NCBI RefSeq assembly: GCF_000346505.1
Contig: NZ_ANOH01000207.1
Coordinates: forward strand, 1 to 34,141
DNA length: 34,141 bases
Reading direction: 5' to 3'
Source of the DNA: Aporhodopirellula sallentina SM41
Lineage (GTDB): Bacteria > Planctomycetota > Planctomycetia > Pirellulales > Pirellulaceae
In this document: piece after piece, positions 26,040-34,141 of the stretch
Layout of the letters: each line of letters starts with the position of its first letter
Numbering within the stretch: the first letter of the stretch is position 1
The notes under the pieces: model-generated
What the model was told of the DNA's origin: nothing
What the model saw: only the letters and a program-made list of their open reading frames with translations
Databases searched by the model: none
Program-made: the position numbers and the translations under genes

Positions 26040-26082
26040 TCCGCGACATTGTGTCGCACAGGAGAAACCATAATGTCGCGGA
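26040..26082. promoter_or_regulatory. Inverted-repeat cluster upstream of the candidate promoter (operator-like)
   Basis: Perfect 11-bp arms tccgcgacatt (26040-26050) and aatgtcgcgga (26072-26082) are present. Nested inside is gcgaca-N3-tgtcgc (26043-26057). The half-site TGTCGC thus occurs three times, two copies in the same direction 22 bases apart, which is about two helix turns. It lies just upstream of the -35 box, a common place for an activator. Confidence 0.4.
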
Positions 26083-26202
26083 TGAAAAGGGCGCTTCTGG
26101 CATCGTTTTCGCCGATTGGCTTCGGGGCACTGCCCTAATCCTCGCGAACCTCCTAAAACACGCAATCAAACGTGCCCGATGGCACACCACCGGGCGGCCG
26201 CG

Positions 26203-27141
26203 TCACACCACCGCGCCCAACTGTGCGTTCATATCCTCGGTTGCCGCACGGACCGCGTCCTGCCAACGGGCGTCGCCGAACGTGTCGGCGTACTCCTTTC
26301 GCGCGTGGGCAAAGATGATCCCTCGGGAACTGTTGATCACCGCGCCCCGGCCCGACGCGTCCAACGCAGCCTTGACGTCATCGGCGGCGCCGCCCTGAGC
26401 CCCAAAACCGGGGACCAACAGAACGCTGTGGGGCATCGCCTCGCGGAGTTCGGCGAGCTGCTCGGGATAGGTTGCCCCGACGACCGCGCCGACGGGCCCA
26501 TACCCGTCCGGGTCGAGCCGCCCGGCGTTGAGCTGGGTCACCAATTCCGCGACGCTCCGGTAGATCGTTTTTCCGTCGCTCTCGAGATCCTGCAGGTAAC
26601 CGCCACCCGGGTTGGAGGTTTTGACCAACACGAAAATCCCGGCCGCCCTCTGATCGCAGACCTCCACAAACGGCTCGAGACTGTCTTGGCCGAGGTACGG
26701 GCTGACCGTCAACGAGTCGCTCCCCCACGGGCTCGCCGTCGCCGGATCGCCTCCGGCGGCGGAGATCCCGGCACGGCTGCCGAGGTAAGCGTCGGCGTAC
26801 GCGGTCGCTGTGCTGCCGATGTCATTCCGCTTTCCGTCGGTAATCACGACCAACCCCGCTTCGCTGGCATAACGGATCACTTCGCCGAGCGAGACCATCC
26901 CGGCCGGGCCGAGCTGTTCGAAGAACGCCGCCTGTGGCTTGACGCACGGCACGAGATCCTTCACCACGTCGACAATCTCACAGCAAAACTGCGTGTAGGC
27001 GGCCGCCCACGCGTCGGGCGACTGACCTTCGACCGCATCCCGCAGCGGCGAGGGCAACTGCGCCTTGCGTGGGTCCAACCCGACACAGGTCACGGATCCG
27101 GTTCGGGAAATGGCTTCGTTGATTCGCGTGGAAAAGGTCAT
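26203..27141 (-). CDS. pyrF: Orotidine 5'-phosphate decarboxylase, type 2
   Basis: This 312-residue enzyme converts OMP to UMP, the last step of de novo pyrimidine synthesis. The type-2 subfamily catalytic motif is ITDGKRNDIGSTA, with Asp102, Lys104 and Asp107. Also present are CVGLDPRK near the N-terminus, VKPQAAFFEQLGPAG, LTVSPYLGQDSLEPF and LVPGFGAQGG. The start at ATG 27141 (MTFSTRINEA) matches family N-termini. The frame is open for 86 more codons upstream, but that part is Cys/Arg-rich and unlike the family. No other pyrimidine gene is nearby. The gene faces away from the plus-strand gene at 27426. Confidence 0.95.
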   Translation of the reverse strand: MTFSTRINEAISRTGSVTCVGLDPRKAQLPSPLRDAVEGQSPDAWAAAYTQFCCEIVDVVKDLVPCVKPQAAFFEQLGPAGMVSLGEVIRYASEAGLVVITDGKRNDIGSTATAYADAYLGSRAGISAAGGDPATASPWGSDSLTVSPYLGQDSLEPFVEVCDQRAAGIFVLVKTSNPGGGYLQDLESDGKTIYRSVAELVTQLNAGRLDPDGYGPVGAVVGATYPEQLAELREAMPHSVLLVPGFGAQGGAADDVKAALDASGRGAVINSSRGIIFAHARKEYADTFGDARWQDAVRAATEDMNAQLGAVV

Positions 27142-27425
27142 GGTTACCGTTCGGTGTGTGGCTGGAAGTGTGGGCAAGACGCAGGTCTCGGCGGGCACCG
27201 GTCTGCGTCGACCGGCCTCGGTCCGTCGGCCACAACATAGAAAAACCGCCCCACTCCAGCGAGACACCCTCCCAGACGGGTATGCTAGAGAGCAGACGGG
27301 AAACCGGCACGTGCCCCGAAAGACATGTCCCGTACGACCACATTTCGCACATCTAACTATCTGAAGCGTATTAACCAGAAGCAATTTCTCGCAAAACACT
27401 CCCCACGTTCGTCCCCACGTTGGTT

Positions 27426-29324
27426 ATGCCACACACCGCTCAGGACTTTTTTCGACAAATCGACGACGAGATCGCGTCGGCCGGTAGGCTGATCGAAACG
27501 ATCCGGCAATCCAACCGCGCCGCCGCTCACCGCATCAACGCCCTCATCGAAAAACGCACCGACGCGTTCGTGCGACTGGCCAAGCACTACCTGCCTGTGC
27601 TTACGCTCAAGACGCTCGCCGACGCGTGGCATGAAGTGCACGGCGAAATCCGGCAAATCATGCTGGCCCAAAGCGACACGTGCCGACAACTGCAGCGAGA
27701 ACTCACCCTGCAGGACGCGCGGTGCCACGAAATCGAAACGGAACTGCACGAGACAACCGAACGTTTCGAAAAAGCGAGACGCGACCTGCTGTCCAAGACC
27801 GGCAGCTTTCACAAACACCTCCGCGAAGATCCCGAGATCGCTCGACTGTCTGCCGAGATCACTCGCGTCGATCGCGAGATTCAAATCGGGATCGACTCGC
27901 TCGAGAGCGTCAACGATGAGGCGCAAAAGAAACTGCCTGACTACGAAGAATGCGAACTGTTTCGTTATCTCCGCGAGCAAAAGTACGGCACCACCGAATA
28001 CCGCCAACGCGGACTGGAACGTCGTTGGGACCGATGGATCGCGCGGCTGATCAACTTCGACGAAGCCAACGAGAGCTTTGAGTACCTGACCGAGGCTCCG
28101 TCGGCGATCCAGGAACTGATCCGCGAGAAACAGGAACGCTACAAACAACTCCTCCGTGCACTGGAGTCGGCTCGCAACGCCGCGGCGGATCGATACGGCA
28201 TCGAAGAACAAACGCGACTGTGCGACCGACTAGGCGACGAAGTCGAATCGCTCGAGCAACAACATACCGAAGCGATGTGGGACCGCTCGATCTTGGAGTC
28301 CGACCTGCAGGAAGCCGAAGACATCAACGGCGAGCATTACCAGAAAGCTCTCGCGATCTACACCGAGTTTCTAAAATCGACTCAACCGGAAACACTCGCC
28401 GTTTACGCTGCATGCACCGAATCTCAGGTCGACGATGAGATCTGCGCGAGAATCCGCAGCCTCCAATCTGAGATCGAAAACGAGCAAGCCGAGTCGGTGG
28501 CTCACGCCGAACGGATTGTCGAACTCAGGAAATATCGAACCGGGCTGAACGAACTGTCCCGGCTGCTTCGCAATCACCTTCGCCATTCATCGAGCGAAGT
28601 GCGGACGCGCGACGACTTTCGGTTCGATATTGTCCTGAACGACATGCGCGACCTGCATCTGTCGCCGATGAAAACTTGGCGGCGGCTTCTTGCGGCGATC
28701 AGTGATCCGATCCGGTCCGTTCCCTTGCCCGGCCGATTCACGGCGGAAGCCTCATCGCCGCACGCGGGCGCATTCGGTCCGGTCGAAGCAGCCTTTCTCG
28801 CCGCGTCGGAGAACTCGCCGGGTGTGCTTGGTGGCAGACCATGTGACCCCACGGGAGTCCTGATTCGCCCCGAACGCGAACCTCGCGAAACCGGGCGGCA
28901 ATCGATGTTTGACACGCTGGCGATCTGCCGCAGCGAGAGCGAGTCGAAGCACATCGTCTCGCTTCTGCAGGAACACGGCATCCGCTGCTTCGCACACAAT
29001 CACTTGCTCGACCTGCCGGCGGTTTCAGGCGATGCCCCGACGAGCGAATGGCAAGAGAGCAGTTGGGAAGACCATGCCCAGCAACGGCTAGTGGGAGTCG
29101 CGGTCGAACACGCCGCGGACTGCAGCCAGACCGTGCCGCAGATCGACGCAGTCGACTTTTCGAGCGTCGTCGTCGAAGTCGCGAGATTCCACGAAGCCCG
29201 GCATCACTTACTCAGCCACCTCCGACTCCACGACACCGAATGGGACTGCCCCGCCTGCGACTCCCACGTCGACCGAGGCTACTACCACTGCTGGCGCTGC
29301 GGCCAAACCGCCCCCCACACGTAA
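27426..29324 (+). CDS. Coiled-coil protein with DUF2007-like domain and C-terminal zinc ribbon
   Basis: This is the only clear plus-strand gene: 632 residues from ATG 27426, with a TTG two codons earlier. Residues about 5-415 are almost wholly helical and rich in E, R, Q and L with coiled-coil patterns (LQRELTLQDARCHEIETELHE, IRSLQSEIENEQAESVAHA). Around 430-490 lies a less ordered linker. Residues 494-535 (MFDTLAICRSESESKHIVSL, LQEHGIRCFAHNHL) resemble DUF2007, a small ACT-like 'putative signal transducing' domain. The end holds a zinc ribbon, CPACDSH and HCWRCG (about 607-630). No enzyme motif or membrane segment is seen, so it is probably cytosolic. Function is unknown. Upstream, 27142-27425 holds no other gene and must contain both divergent promoters. 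Confidence 0.85.
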   Translation: MPHTAQDFFRQIDDEIASAGRLIETIRQSNRAAAHRINALIEKRTDAFVRLAKHYLPVLTLKTLADAWHEVHGEIRQIMLAQSDTCRQLQRELTLQDARCHEIETELHETTERFEKARRDLLSKTGSFHKHLREDPEIARLSAEITRVDREIQIGIDSLESVNDEAQKKLPDYEECELFRYLREQKYGTTEYRQRGLERRWDRWIARLINFDEANESFEYLTEAPSAIQELIREKQERYKQLLRALESARNAAADRYGIEEQTRLCDRLGDEVESLEQQHTEAMWDRSILESDLQEAEDINGEHYQKALAIYTEFLKSTQPETLAVYAACTESQVDDEICARIRSLQSEIENEQAESVAHAERIVELRKYRTGLNELSRLLRNHLRHSSSEVRTRDDFRFDIVLNDMRDLHLSPMKTWRRLLAAISDPIRSVPLPGRFTAEASSPHAGAFGPVEAAFLAASENSPGVLGGRPCDPTGVLIRPEREPRETGRQSMFDTLAICRSESESKHIVSLLQEHGIRCFAHNHLLDLPAVSGDAPTSEWQESSWEDHAQQRLVGVAVEHAADCSQTVPQIDAVDFSSVVVEVARFHEARHHLLSHLRLHDTEWDCPACDSHVDRGYYHCWRCGQTAPHT

Positions 29325-29534
29325 ACCACGGCCTCTTACCACTCTCCGCGAGGACCGAGCGAAGCGAGCGGACAGGGAAGATACTGCGGCGAACCACAAA
29401 GGGTGGGCGACACCGTTCGAAGAGTGCCGAGAAAAACCGTAAGCCCAAATCTCTGCGCTCTCTGCGCCTCTGCGTTTCAAATCACCCCAGCGAACCACGG
29501 ACGATGAACAGCACCGTCCCAAAAACCTCCCACG
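29325..29534. repeat. Short intergenic region with widespread-type simple repeats
   Basis: 29448-29480 carries ctctgcgctctctgcgcctc followed by tgcgttt, a phased 'ctctgcg' repeat of a kind seen in intergenic DNA of many bacteria. 29356-29371 carries the near-palindrome gagcgaagcgagcgg. No gene or clear terminator was seen. The region lies between converging genes. Confidence 0.55.
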
Positions 29535-30447
29535 CTACAGCATCAACAGAACGACGCCGGTGAGGATACCGACGACGCAGAGAGCTTTGCGCTTGAGGTT
29601 AACCTCGCCGGACATTCGGCTGCCAAAGAGGATCGCGATCACCACGCTAACCCGGCGCAGGGCCGAGACGATGGACACGAGCGCTTCCGGATTCGCCAGT
29701 GCTGAGAAATAGGCCATGTCGGCGGCCAACAGCAAGGGACTGATGCAGAGAATCGCCCCCCGCCATCTCAAACTTCACACCGCCACTCGACTGCTCCCGC
29801 GCCTGCTCGGCATACCAACGCAGCGCCAACGGCGTCATGACCGGAACGAGATAAACACTGAACCAAGCCTGCACGGTCGCGGGGCGGTAACCGAACTCCT
29901 GCAGCAGCAATTTGTCGTAGATCGCGCTCAACGCCCCGAGCACGGTCGCCGCAACCATCCACCACACCGCTCGATCGGTTCGGAACTGGATCCCTTCCTT
30001 CGCCCCCACCAACGACAACGCCCAGAACGAACCGAGCACAATGACAATCCCGAAGAACTGCAGCGGTGTTGGCCGTTCACCTAGAAAAACGATAGCGAGC
30101 ACGAGCGTCCACAATGGACTCGTCGATCGAATCGGCGCCGCAATCGAAAGCGGCAATTTCTTCAACGCATGAAATGCAAACACCCACGACGCACCGACCA
30201 ACAATGACTTCCCCGCCAACGCGATGTGCCCTTTCACGCCAATGGATTCCACCACCAGCAAACTCGCAATGGAGACCGACGGCAGGAACGTTTGCACGAG
30301 CAACAACACCGACCAAATCAACGCACTTACACTGACGCTAATCAGCAGCACCATCGGCACCGCGTTGCCTCGCACAGACACTTTCTTTGCGACGTCGTAC
30401 AGCCCCAAAAGAAAGGCGGATACGAGCGTCAGGATCATCCATGACAT
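29535..30447 (-). CDS. EamA/DMT-family transporter, frameshifted
   Basis: Two frames make one ten-helix EamA protein of about 303 residues. The first runs from ATG 30447 (MSWMILTLVSAFLLGLYDVAKK) through the first EamA repeat (HALKKLPLSIAAPIRSTSPLWTLVLAIVFLGERPT) into the second repeat and derails after VKFEMAG. The second frame continues GAILCISPLLLAADMAYFSAL, NPEALVSIVSALRRVSVVIA and the end LCVVGILTGVVLLML. The switch is at six C on the plus strand (29756-29761), where removing one base restores a continuous protein. The family moves metabolites or drugs; the substrate here is unknown. It is either a sequencing indel or a recent inactivation. Confidence 0.8.
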
Positions 30448-30561
30448 GTGCGGGCGCGATGCAGGTTCAAGTAGTGATGCGGATTCCGATCACAGCCTAC
30501 GACTGCGCTATCACAAGTGCCAGGGCCACATTCCGGAACGGTGCCACTGCACACCACAACT

Positions 30562-32694
30562 CTACGACGTTGGCTCTAACGGATGATCGGCGAGCGTCGG
30601 GTTCTTCGTCTCGACCGGAGTGCGCTGCCTGTTGGCCTCAAAGACGGTTTCCCACCACAACGCCGAATCGGCTTGGTTCCATCGCCCGGACTCGGGAAGA
30701 GCATCCAACCGAGCCATCAGTTCGCTCACCGAAGCGGGCCTCGCCTCCGCGTCGAGCGACAAGCACTGCATGATCAGATCCTGAAGCCCATCAGGCAAAA
30801 CGCGGCCCAAACGTACTTCGGGTCGAACCGGCGCGTGCTCGAGTTGTTTCAAACAAAGATCGATCGCCGATTCACCGTCATAGGTGGTTTGCCCGGTCAA
30901 CAGTGCGTACCCAACCGCACCGATCGAATACAGGTCACCTGCCATCGTCGCCGCACTCGGATCACGAATCGTTTCAGGTGCCATGTACAGCGGCGTGCCG
31001 GTGATCGAATCGCTGCGTGTCATTGTCAGTGCGACCGTATCGTCGACGCGTCCGAGGTCTTTCACCAAACCAAAATCGAGCACCTTGATAAAGTCCCACG
31101 AGTTGGCCTGCGCGCTGAGCAAAATGTTCGCGGGCTTGATATCGCGGTGGATCAAACCCGCCTCGTGGGCCTCCGCGATCGAACCACAAATTTGATGCAA
31201 AAGGTGAATGACTCTCGCCGGATCCTGCGGGCCGTAAAAATCAATGAGCTGCTGCAGCGAGATACCATCGATGTACTCCATCACGTAATAGAAAACACCA
31301 TCCATGTCGTCTGTTCCCTTTTTCGAATCGTCTCCATACAAACGGTGAGCCTGACCATAGTCATAGATCGCGATCGTGTTGGGATGGCGAAGGGTTGAGG
31401 TCAGCTGAACTTCGCGGCGGAAACGCTCGATGGATTGACGCGACAGGTCCTCGCCCTCGAGGACCTTGATCGCAACATCGCGCCGCAGGTACTGATGGCG
31501 CCCACGGTAGACTGATCCCATTCCGCCGGCACCTAGCAACTCGGTGAGTTCATATTGCCCAAGCCGACGACGACCGCGGTCACGATCCTTCAGACGCTGT
31601 TGCAATCGAGCGGACCAGAGAGCGAGCCCCGCAACGCACAGGCCCGCGACCGTCAGCAAACAAAACAGACCGATGATCACCCGGCGAAGAATATTGACCG
31701 GGCCGAATGCCTCGTCGGCATCGATCTCCATCGCCATGCCCACGTTGTAATCGGCTAACCACTGCCATGCACCGACAACGCGGACACCTCGATAGTCGTT
31801 GTAGCCATCGGTATTCACACCGGATGAACCCCGCGTCGCTTGGTCAGCCATATGCGTCAGCGGACGGCGTAGCAGTTCGGCATCGGAGATCTCATCCGGT
31901 GACGTCAAAAATGTGCCCGGATCGCGAATCAAAATCGGTTTCCAAGTCGCGGTATCGACGTCGGCGTCGTTTTCGAGCGAGGCGAGCGGCAGTCGCGATT
32001 CGAAACGACTCCGCGTGAGCATTCGGCCGCTGCGGTCAAACACATATGTCGCATCGGTCGGCGTAATCGACATTCGGGCGCTGAGATAGCGACGCGGGTC
32101 GATCACCCAACCAAAGGTGCCACGCAATTGATTCTCGTCCATCAACGGACACAGCACCGTCAGGATCAGCCGATCTGAATCGGGCGGCGGCAGCACCAAT
32201 GTCGGGCCGCTCCGCATCAATTGGGCCCGGTTCAGATCCGACAACGCACACGCGCAGCCCACCCGCTCTGGTTTTTCCGAACAGGTAATCCGCCCCGACG
32301 GGTCTGTGAGAATCCATCCTGCCGTCAGCGGGTGAGTCCGTATCTGGTCAGCGAGCGTGTCGTCCGAGTCCGCTTCGCCGTCCGCCCCGGATCGCTCATC
32401 GAGCGTGCGAAGCAGCAGATTGCGAGTCGCAGGGTTAGCCAACACCTGCTCGGCATCCCGTTCGAGCTCGGCAAAGTGCAGCCGAACCCGGGCGACGTTT
32501 CCGACCAAGATCGACTGGAGCGATCGGCCGGTCAGCCGCCGCATCGATCGATCCAGTTCGCGGGTTACCCAGATCATTGTCGCAAACATGACCACGAGAT
32601 ACGCCGTCGCCAACCAGCCGACCAACCGTTGGTTGGTGCCGCTTGCGATTCGTGATCTCAGTGTCTCGCTATCATGCTTGCGACGCGACGGCAT
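30562..32694 (-). CDS. Membrane Ser/Thr protein kinase with extracytoplasmic Cache-like sensor
   Basis: This 710-residue protein has one membrane helix (about 26-44), an extracytoplasmic region (47-335) that looks like a double Cache sensor (WILTDPSGRITCSE, TYVFDRSGRMLTRSRFE), a second helix (about 338-361), and then a cytosolic PknB-type kinase. Kinase motifs are GAGGMGSVY (388-396), Lys410 in VAIK, HRDIKPANILL (516-526), DFG (540-542) and GTPLYMAPE (566-574). All catalytic residues are intact. The start ATG 32694 overlaps the acs stop in TAATG, with AAGG about 5 bases before it, so translation is probably coupled to acs. This is an unusual N-sensor, C-kinase order for bacterial kinases. The ligand is unknown; a link to acetate metabolism is inferred from position. 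Confidence 0.92.
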   Translation of the reverse strand: MPSRRKHDSETLRSRIASGTNQRLVGWLATAYLVVMFATMIWVTRELDRSMRRLTGRSLQSILVGNVARVRLHFAELERDAEQVLANPATRNLLLRTLDERSGADGEADSDDTLADQIRTHPLTAGWILTDPSGRITCSEKPERVGCACALSDLNRAQLMRSGPTLVLPPPDSDRLILTVLCPLMDENQLRGTFGWVIDPRRYLSARMSITPTDATYVFDRSGRMLTRSRFESRLPLASLENDADVDTATWKPILIRDPGTFLTSPDEISDAELLRRPLTHMADQATRGSSGVNTDGYNDYRGVRVVGAWQWLADYNVGMAMEIDADEAFGPVNILRRVIIGLFCLLTVAGLCVAGLALWSARLQQRLKDRDRGRRRLGQYELTELLGAGGMGSVYRGRHQYLRRDVAIKVLEGEDLSRQSIERFRREVQLTSTLRHPNTIAIYDYGQAHRLYGDDSKKGTDDMDGVFYYVMEYIDGISLQQLIDFYGPQDPARVIHLLHQICGSIAEAHEAGLIHRDIKPANILLSAQANSWDFIKVLDFGLVKDLGRVDDTVALTMTRSDSITGTPLYMAPETIRDPSAATMAGDLYSIGAVGYALLTGQTTYDGESAIDLCLKQLEHAPVRPEVRLGRVLPDGLQDLIMQCLSLDAEARPASVSELMARLDALPESGRWNQADSALWWETVFEANRQRTPVETKNPTLADHPLEPTS

Positions 32695-34141
32695 TAATCC
32701 TTCTCTTGTAATTTCGCGATCGACGTCAGGTCTTCGAGCGTCGACGTGTCTCCGGCGAGTTCGCGACCGGCCGCCACGTCACGAAGGAGACGACGCATGA
32801 TCTTCCCGCTGCGTGTTTTCGGCAGCGCCGAGGTGAAGCGAATATCATCCGGTTGGGCGAGCGCACCGATCTGTGTTCTCACGTGCTGTTTGAGTTCCTT
32901 CAAGAACTCGTCGTTGACTTCCCGGTCGGTCGTGGTGACAAACGCGGCAATCGCTTGTCCTTTGAGGTCATCCGGGCGCCCGACAACAGCGGCTTCGCAA
33001 ACGTCAGGGTGAGAAACCAGCGCGCTCTCGACTTCGATCGTGCTAAGACGGTGTCCCGAGACGTTGATCACGTCATCGATCCGGCCCATGATCCAGTAGT
33101 ATCCGTCGCTGTCACGTCGCGCGTTATCGCCGGTGAGGTACTGGTTAGGCACGTCGCTGAAATACTGATCGACGAATCGTTTTGGATCGCCGTAAATGCC
33201 GCGAAGCATTCCCGGCCACGGTTTCGAAATACACAGTTTCCCGCCGCTCTCGCTGTCGACTTCATTCCCGATTTCATCAACGATCTTAGGCACCACTCCG
33301 GGCAACGGTTTGGTACAGGAACCTGGCTTGGTCGGCGTGATTCCGGGCAGCGGGCTCATCATGATGCCGCCGGTTTCGGTTTGCCACCACGTGTCGACGA
33401 TCGGACATTTGCCGCCGCCGATCTTCTCGTGGTACCACATCCACGCTTCCGGGTTGATGCCTTCGCCGACGCTGCCGAGCAAACGCAAACTCGACAGGTC
33501 ATGTTTCTCGACGTGTTCATCGCCCCACTTAATGAAGGCGCGGACCGCCGTCGGTGCGGTGTAGAGAATGGTGACTTTGTACTTTTCGACAAGGTCCCAG
33601 AACCGATCTTCGGCAGGATGGTTTGGAGCACCTTCATACATCAGGCAGGTGGCCCCGGCGGTCATCGGACCATAGACGATGTAGGAGTGCCCGGTGATCC
33701 AACCACAATCCGCCGTGCACCAGTAGATGTCGTCGTCGCGGTGGTCGAACACCCATTCAAACGTGCGACGGGCCCACAAGTTGTAGCCTGCCGTCGTGTG
33801 CAAGATCCCTTTCGGTTTTCCGGTGCTGCCGGAGGTGTAAAGGATGAACAGCGGCGTTTCACTGTCGAGCGGTTTGGCGGGCAGCGTTCCCGGTTGCGAG
33901 TCAACGATGTCGTGCCACCACACATCGCGGCCCTCGGTCATCGGAGTATCGTCGCCACCGGTTCGGCGAAGGACGAGACACTTTTGCACCGTAGAAGATT
34001 TCGCGAGTGCCTCGTCAACGGTTTTCTTCAGCGGCAGGACTTTGCCACGCCGGTACAAACCGTCGGCCGTGATCATCAGTTTCGCGGAGGCGTCATTATT
34101 TCGGTCGGCGATCGACTCGGCACTGAACCCGGCAAAAATCA
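32694..34141 (-). CDS. acs: Acetyl-CoA synthetase (5' end beyond the window)
   Basis: About 482 C-terminal residues of an Acs are present; the frame is open to the right edge ([20 protein letters not shown] precedes [11 protein letters not shown]), so the N-terminal quarter is missing. Motifs in order are [12 protein letters not shown] (ATP/AMP-binding P-loop), [43 protein letters not shown] and the C-terminal [14 protein letters not shown]. The Lys in SGKIMRR is the residue that acetyltransferases modify to switch the enzyme off in other bacteria. The enzyme makes acetyl-CoA from acetate, ATP and CoA. Its stop overlaps the kinase start by one base. Confidence 0.97.
   Translation of the reverse strand, partial: IFAGFSAESIADRNNDASAKLMITADGLYRRGKVLPLKKTVDEALAKSSTVQKCLVLRRTGGDDTPMTEGRDVWWHDIVDSQPGTLPAKPLDSETPLFILYTSGSTGKPKGILHTTAGYNLWARRTFEWVFDHRDDDIYWCTADCGWITGHSYIVYGPMTAGATCLMYEGAPNHPAEDRFWDLVEKYKVTILYTAPTAVRAFIKWGDEHVEKHDLSSLRLLGSVGEGINPEAWMWYHEKIGGGKCPIVDTWWQTETGGIMMSPLPGITPTKPGSCTKPLPGVVPKIVDEIGNEVDSESGGKLCISKPWPGMLRGIYGDPKRFVDQYFSDVPNQYLTGDNARRDSDGYYWIMGRIDDVINVSGHRLSTIEVESALVSHPDVCEAAVVGRPDDLKGQAIAAFVTTTDREVNDEFLKELKQHVRTQIGALAQPDDIRFTSALPKTRSGKIMRRLLRDVAAGRELAGDTSTLEDLTSIAKLQEKD

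Larger units (their letters stand above)
25833..26202. other. 370-base intergenic leader region of the respiratory cluster
   Basis: No gene was seen here. The region separates pyrF from actA, which share the minus strand. It holds a sigma70-like promoter (25997-26026), an inverted-repeat cluster (26040-26082), and a probable 5' leader of about 155-160 bases. The rest shows nothing I can identify. Confidence 0.6.

Noticed and set aside
27270-27300. tatgct box as a promoter in the pyrF/coiled-coil divergent region
   Set aside because: It has no convincing -35 partner at the right spacing, so it was not called.
27142-27399. N-terminal extension of pyrF
   Set aside because: The added 86 residues are Cys/Arg-rich and not part of any OMP decarboxylase. 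The start at 27141 fits the family.
27357-28211. 284-residue open frame on the minus strand opposite the coiled-coil gene
   Set aside because: It is the antisense shadow of a GC-rich gene, lacks family motifs and a sensible start, and the plus-strand frame has clear coiled-coil and zinc-ribbon structure.

Overview
The window looks like chromosomal DNA of a planctomycete, most likely a Pirellulaceae-type organism. This rests on moderately high GC, starts mostly without strong Shine-Dalgarno sequences, secretin-like and low-complexity lipoproteins, a Ser/Thr kinase with an extracytoplasmic sensor, and Alternative Complex III (ACIII) fused into one cluster with a caa3-type oxidase. The lineage is inferred from style and gene content; no marker gene was compared. 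Almost every gene is on the minus strand. The one clear plus-strand gene lies at 27426-29324.

Layout from left to right, with minus-strand genes read right to left. (1) 1-4345: a GspD/secretin-like lipoprotein cut by the left edge, and a proline/aspartate-rich coiled-coil lipoprotein. (2) 4346-4781: an intergenic repeat element. (3) 4782-10048: a MoxR-type AAA+ ATPase, a pteridine-reductase-like SDR, biotin synthase BioB, a ThrE-type exporter, and a secreted phosphatase fused to a cytochrome c'-like heme domain. (4) 10049-10636: a second, complex intergenic region with related repeats. (5) 10637-25832: the respiratory cluster, transcribed actA-actB-actC-actDE-actF-(unknown 111 aa)-sco-coxB-coxA-coxC-coxD/IV. 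(6) 25833-26202: a probable promoter and operator region for that cluster. (7) pyrF. (8) On the plus strand, a coiled-coil protein with a DUF2007-like domain and a zinc ribbon. (9) A frameshifted EamA transporter. (10) A sensor Ser/Thr kinase overlapping acetyl-CoA synthetase by one base; the synthetase is cut by the right edge.

The respiratory cluster would encode a complete quinol-to-oxygen branch. ACIII (pentaheme ActA, Fe-S ActB, quinol-binding ActC and ActF, fused ActD-ActE) oxidises quinol and passes electrons to the cytochrome c domain on CoxB. CuA and the heme-copper centre of an A2-type CoxA then reduce oxygen, and Sco helps build CuA. Unusual points are the ActD-ActE fusion through a roughly 120-residue acidic linker, His-rich tracts in ActB and CoxC, and an unrecognised one-TM protein inside the cluster.

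Two genes, actF and the EamA transporter, are each broken by what reads as a single extra base in a homopolymer run. The rest of each protein is intact, so sequencing or assembly error is the leading explanation, although the actF site also has the form of a +1 slippery site. I found no CRISPR array, tRNA, rRNA, insertion sequence or prophage, and no clearly new multi-gene system. The best leads for novelty are the phosphatase-cytochrome fusion, the respiratory-complex modifications, the inverted-repeat-bounded intergenic elements, and the kinase coupled to acs.
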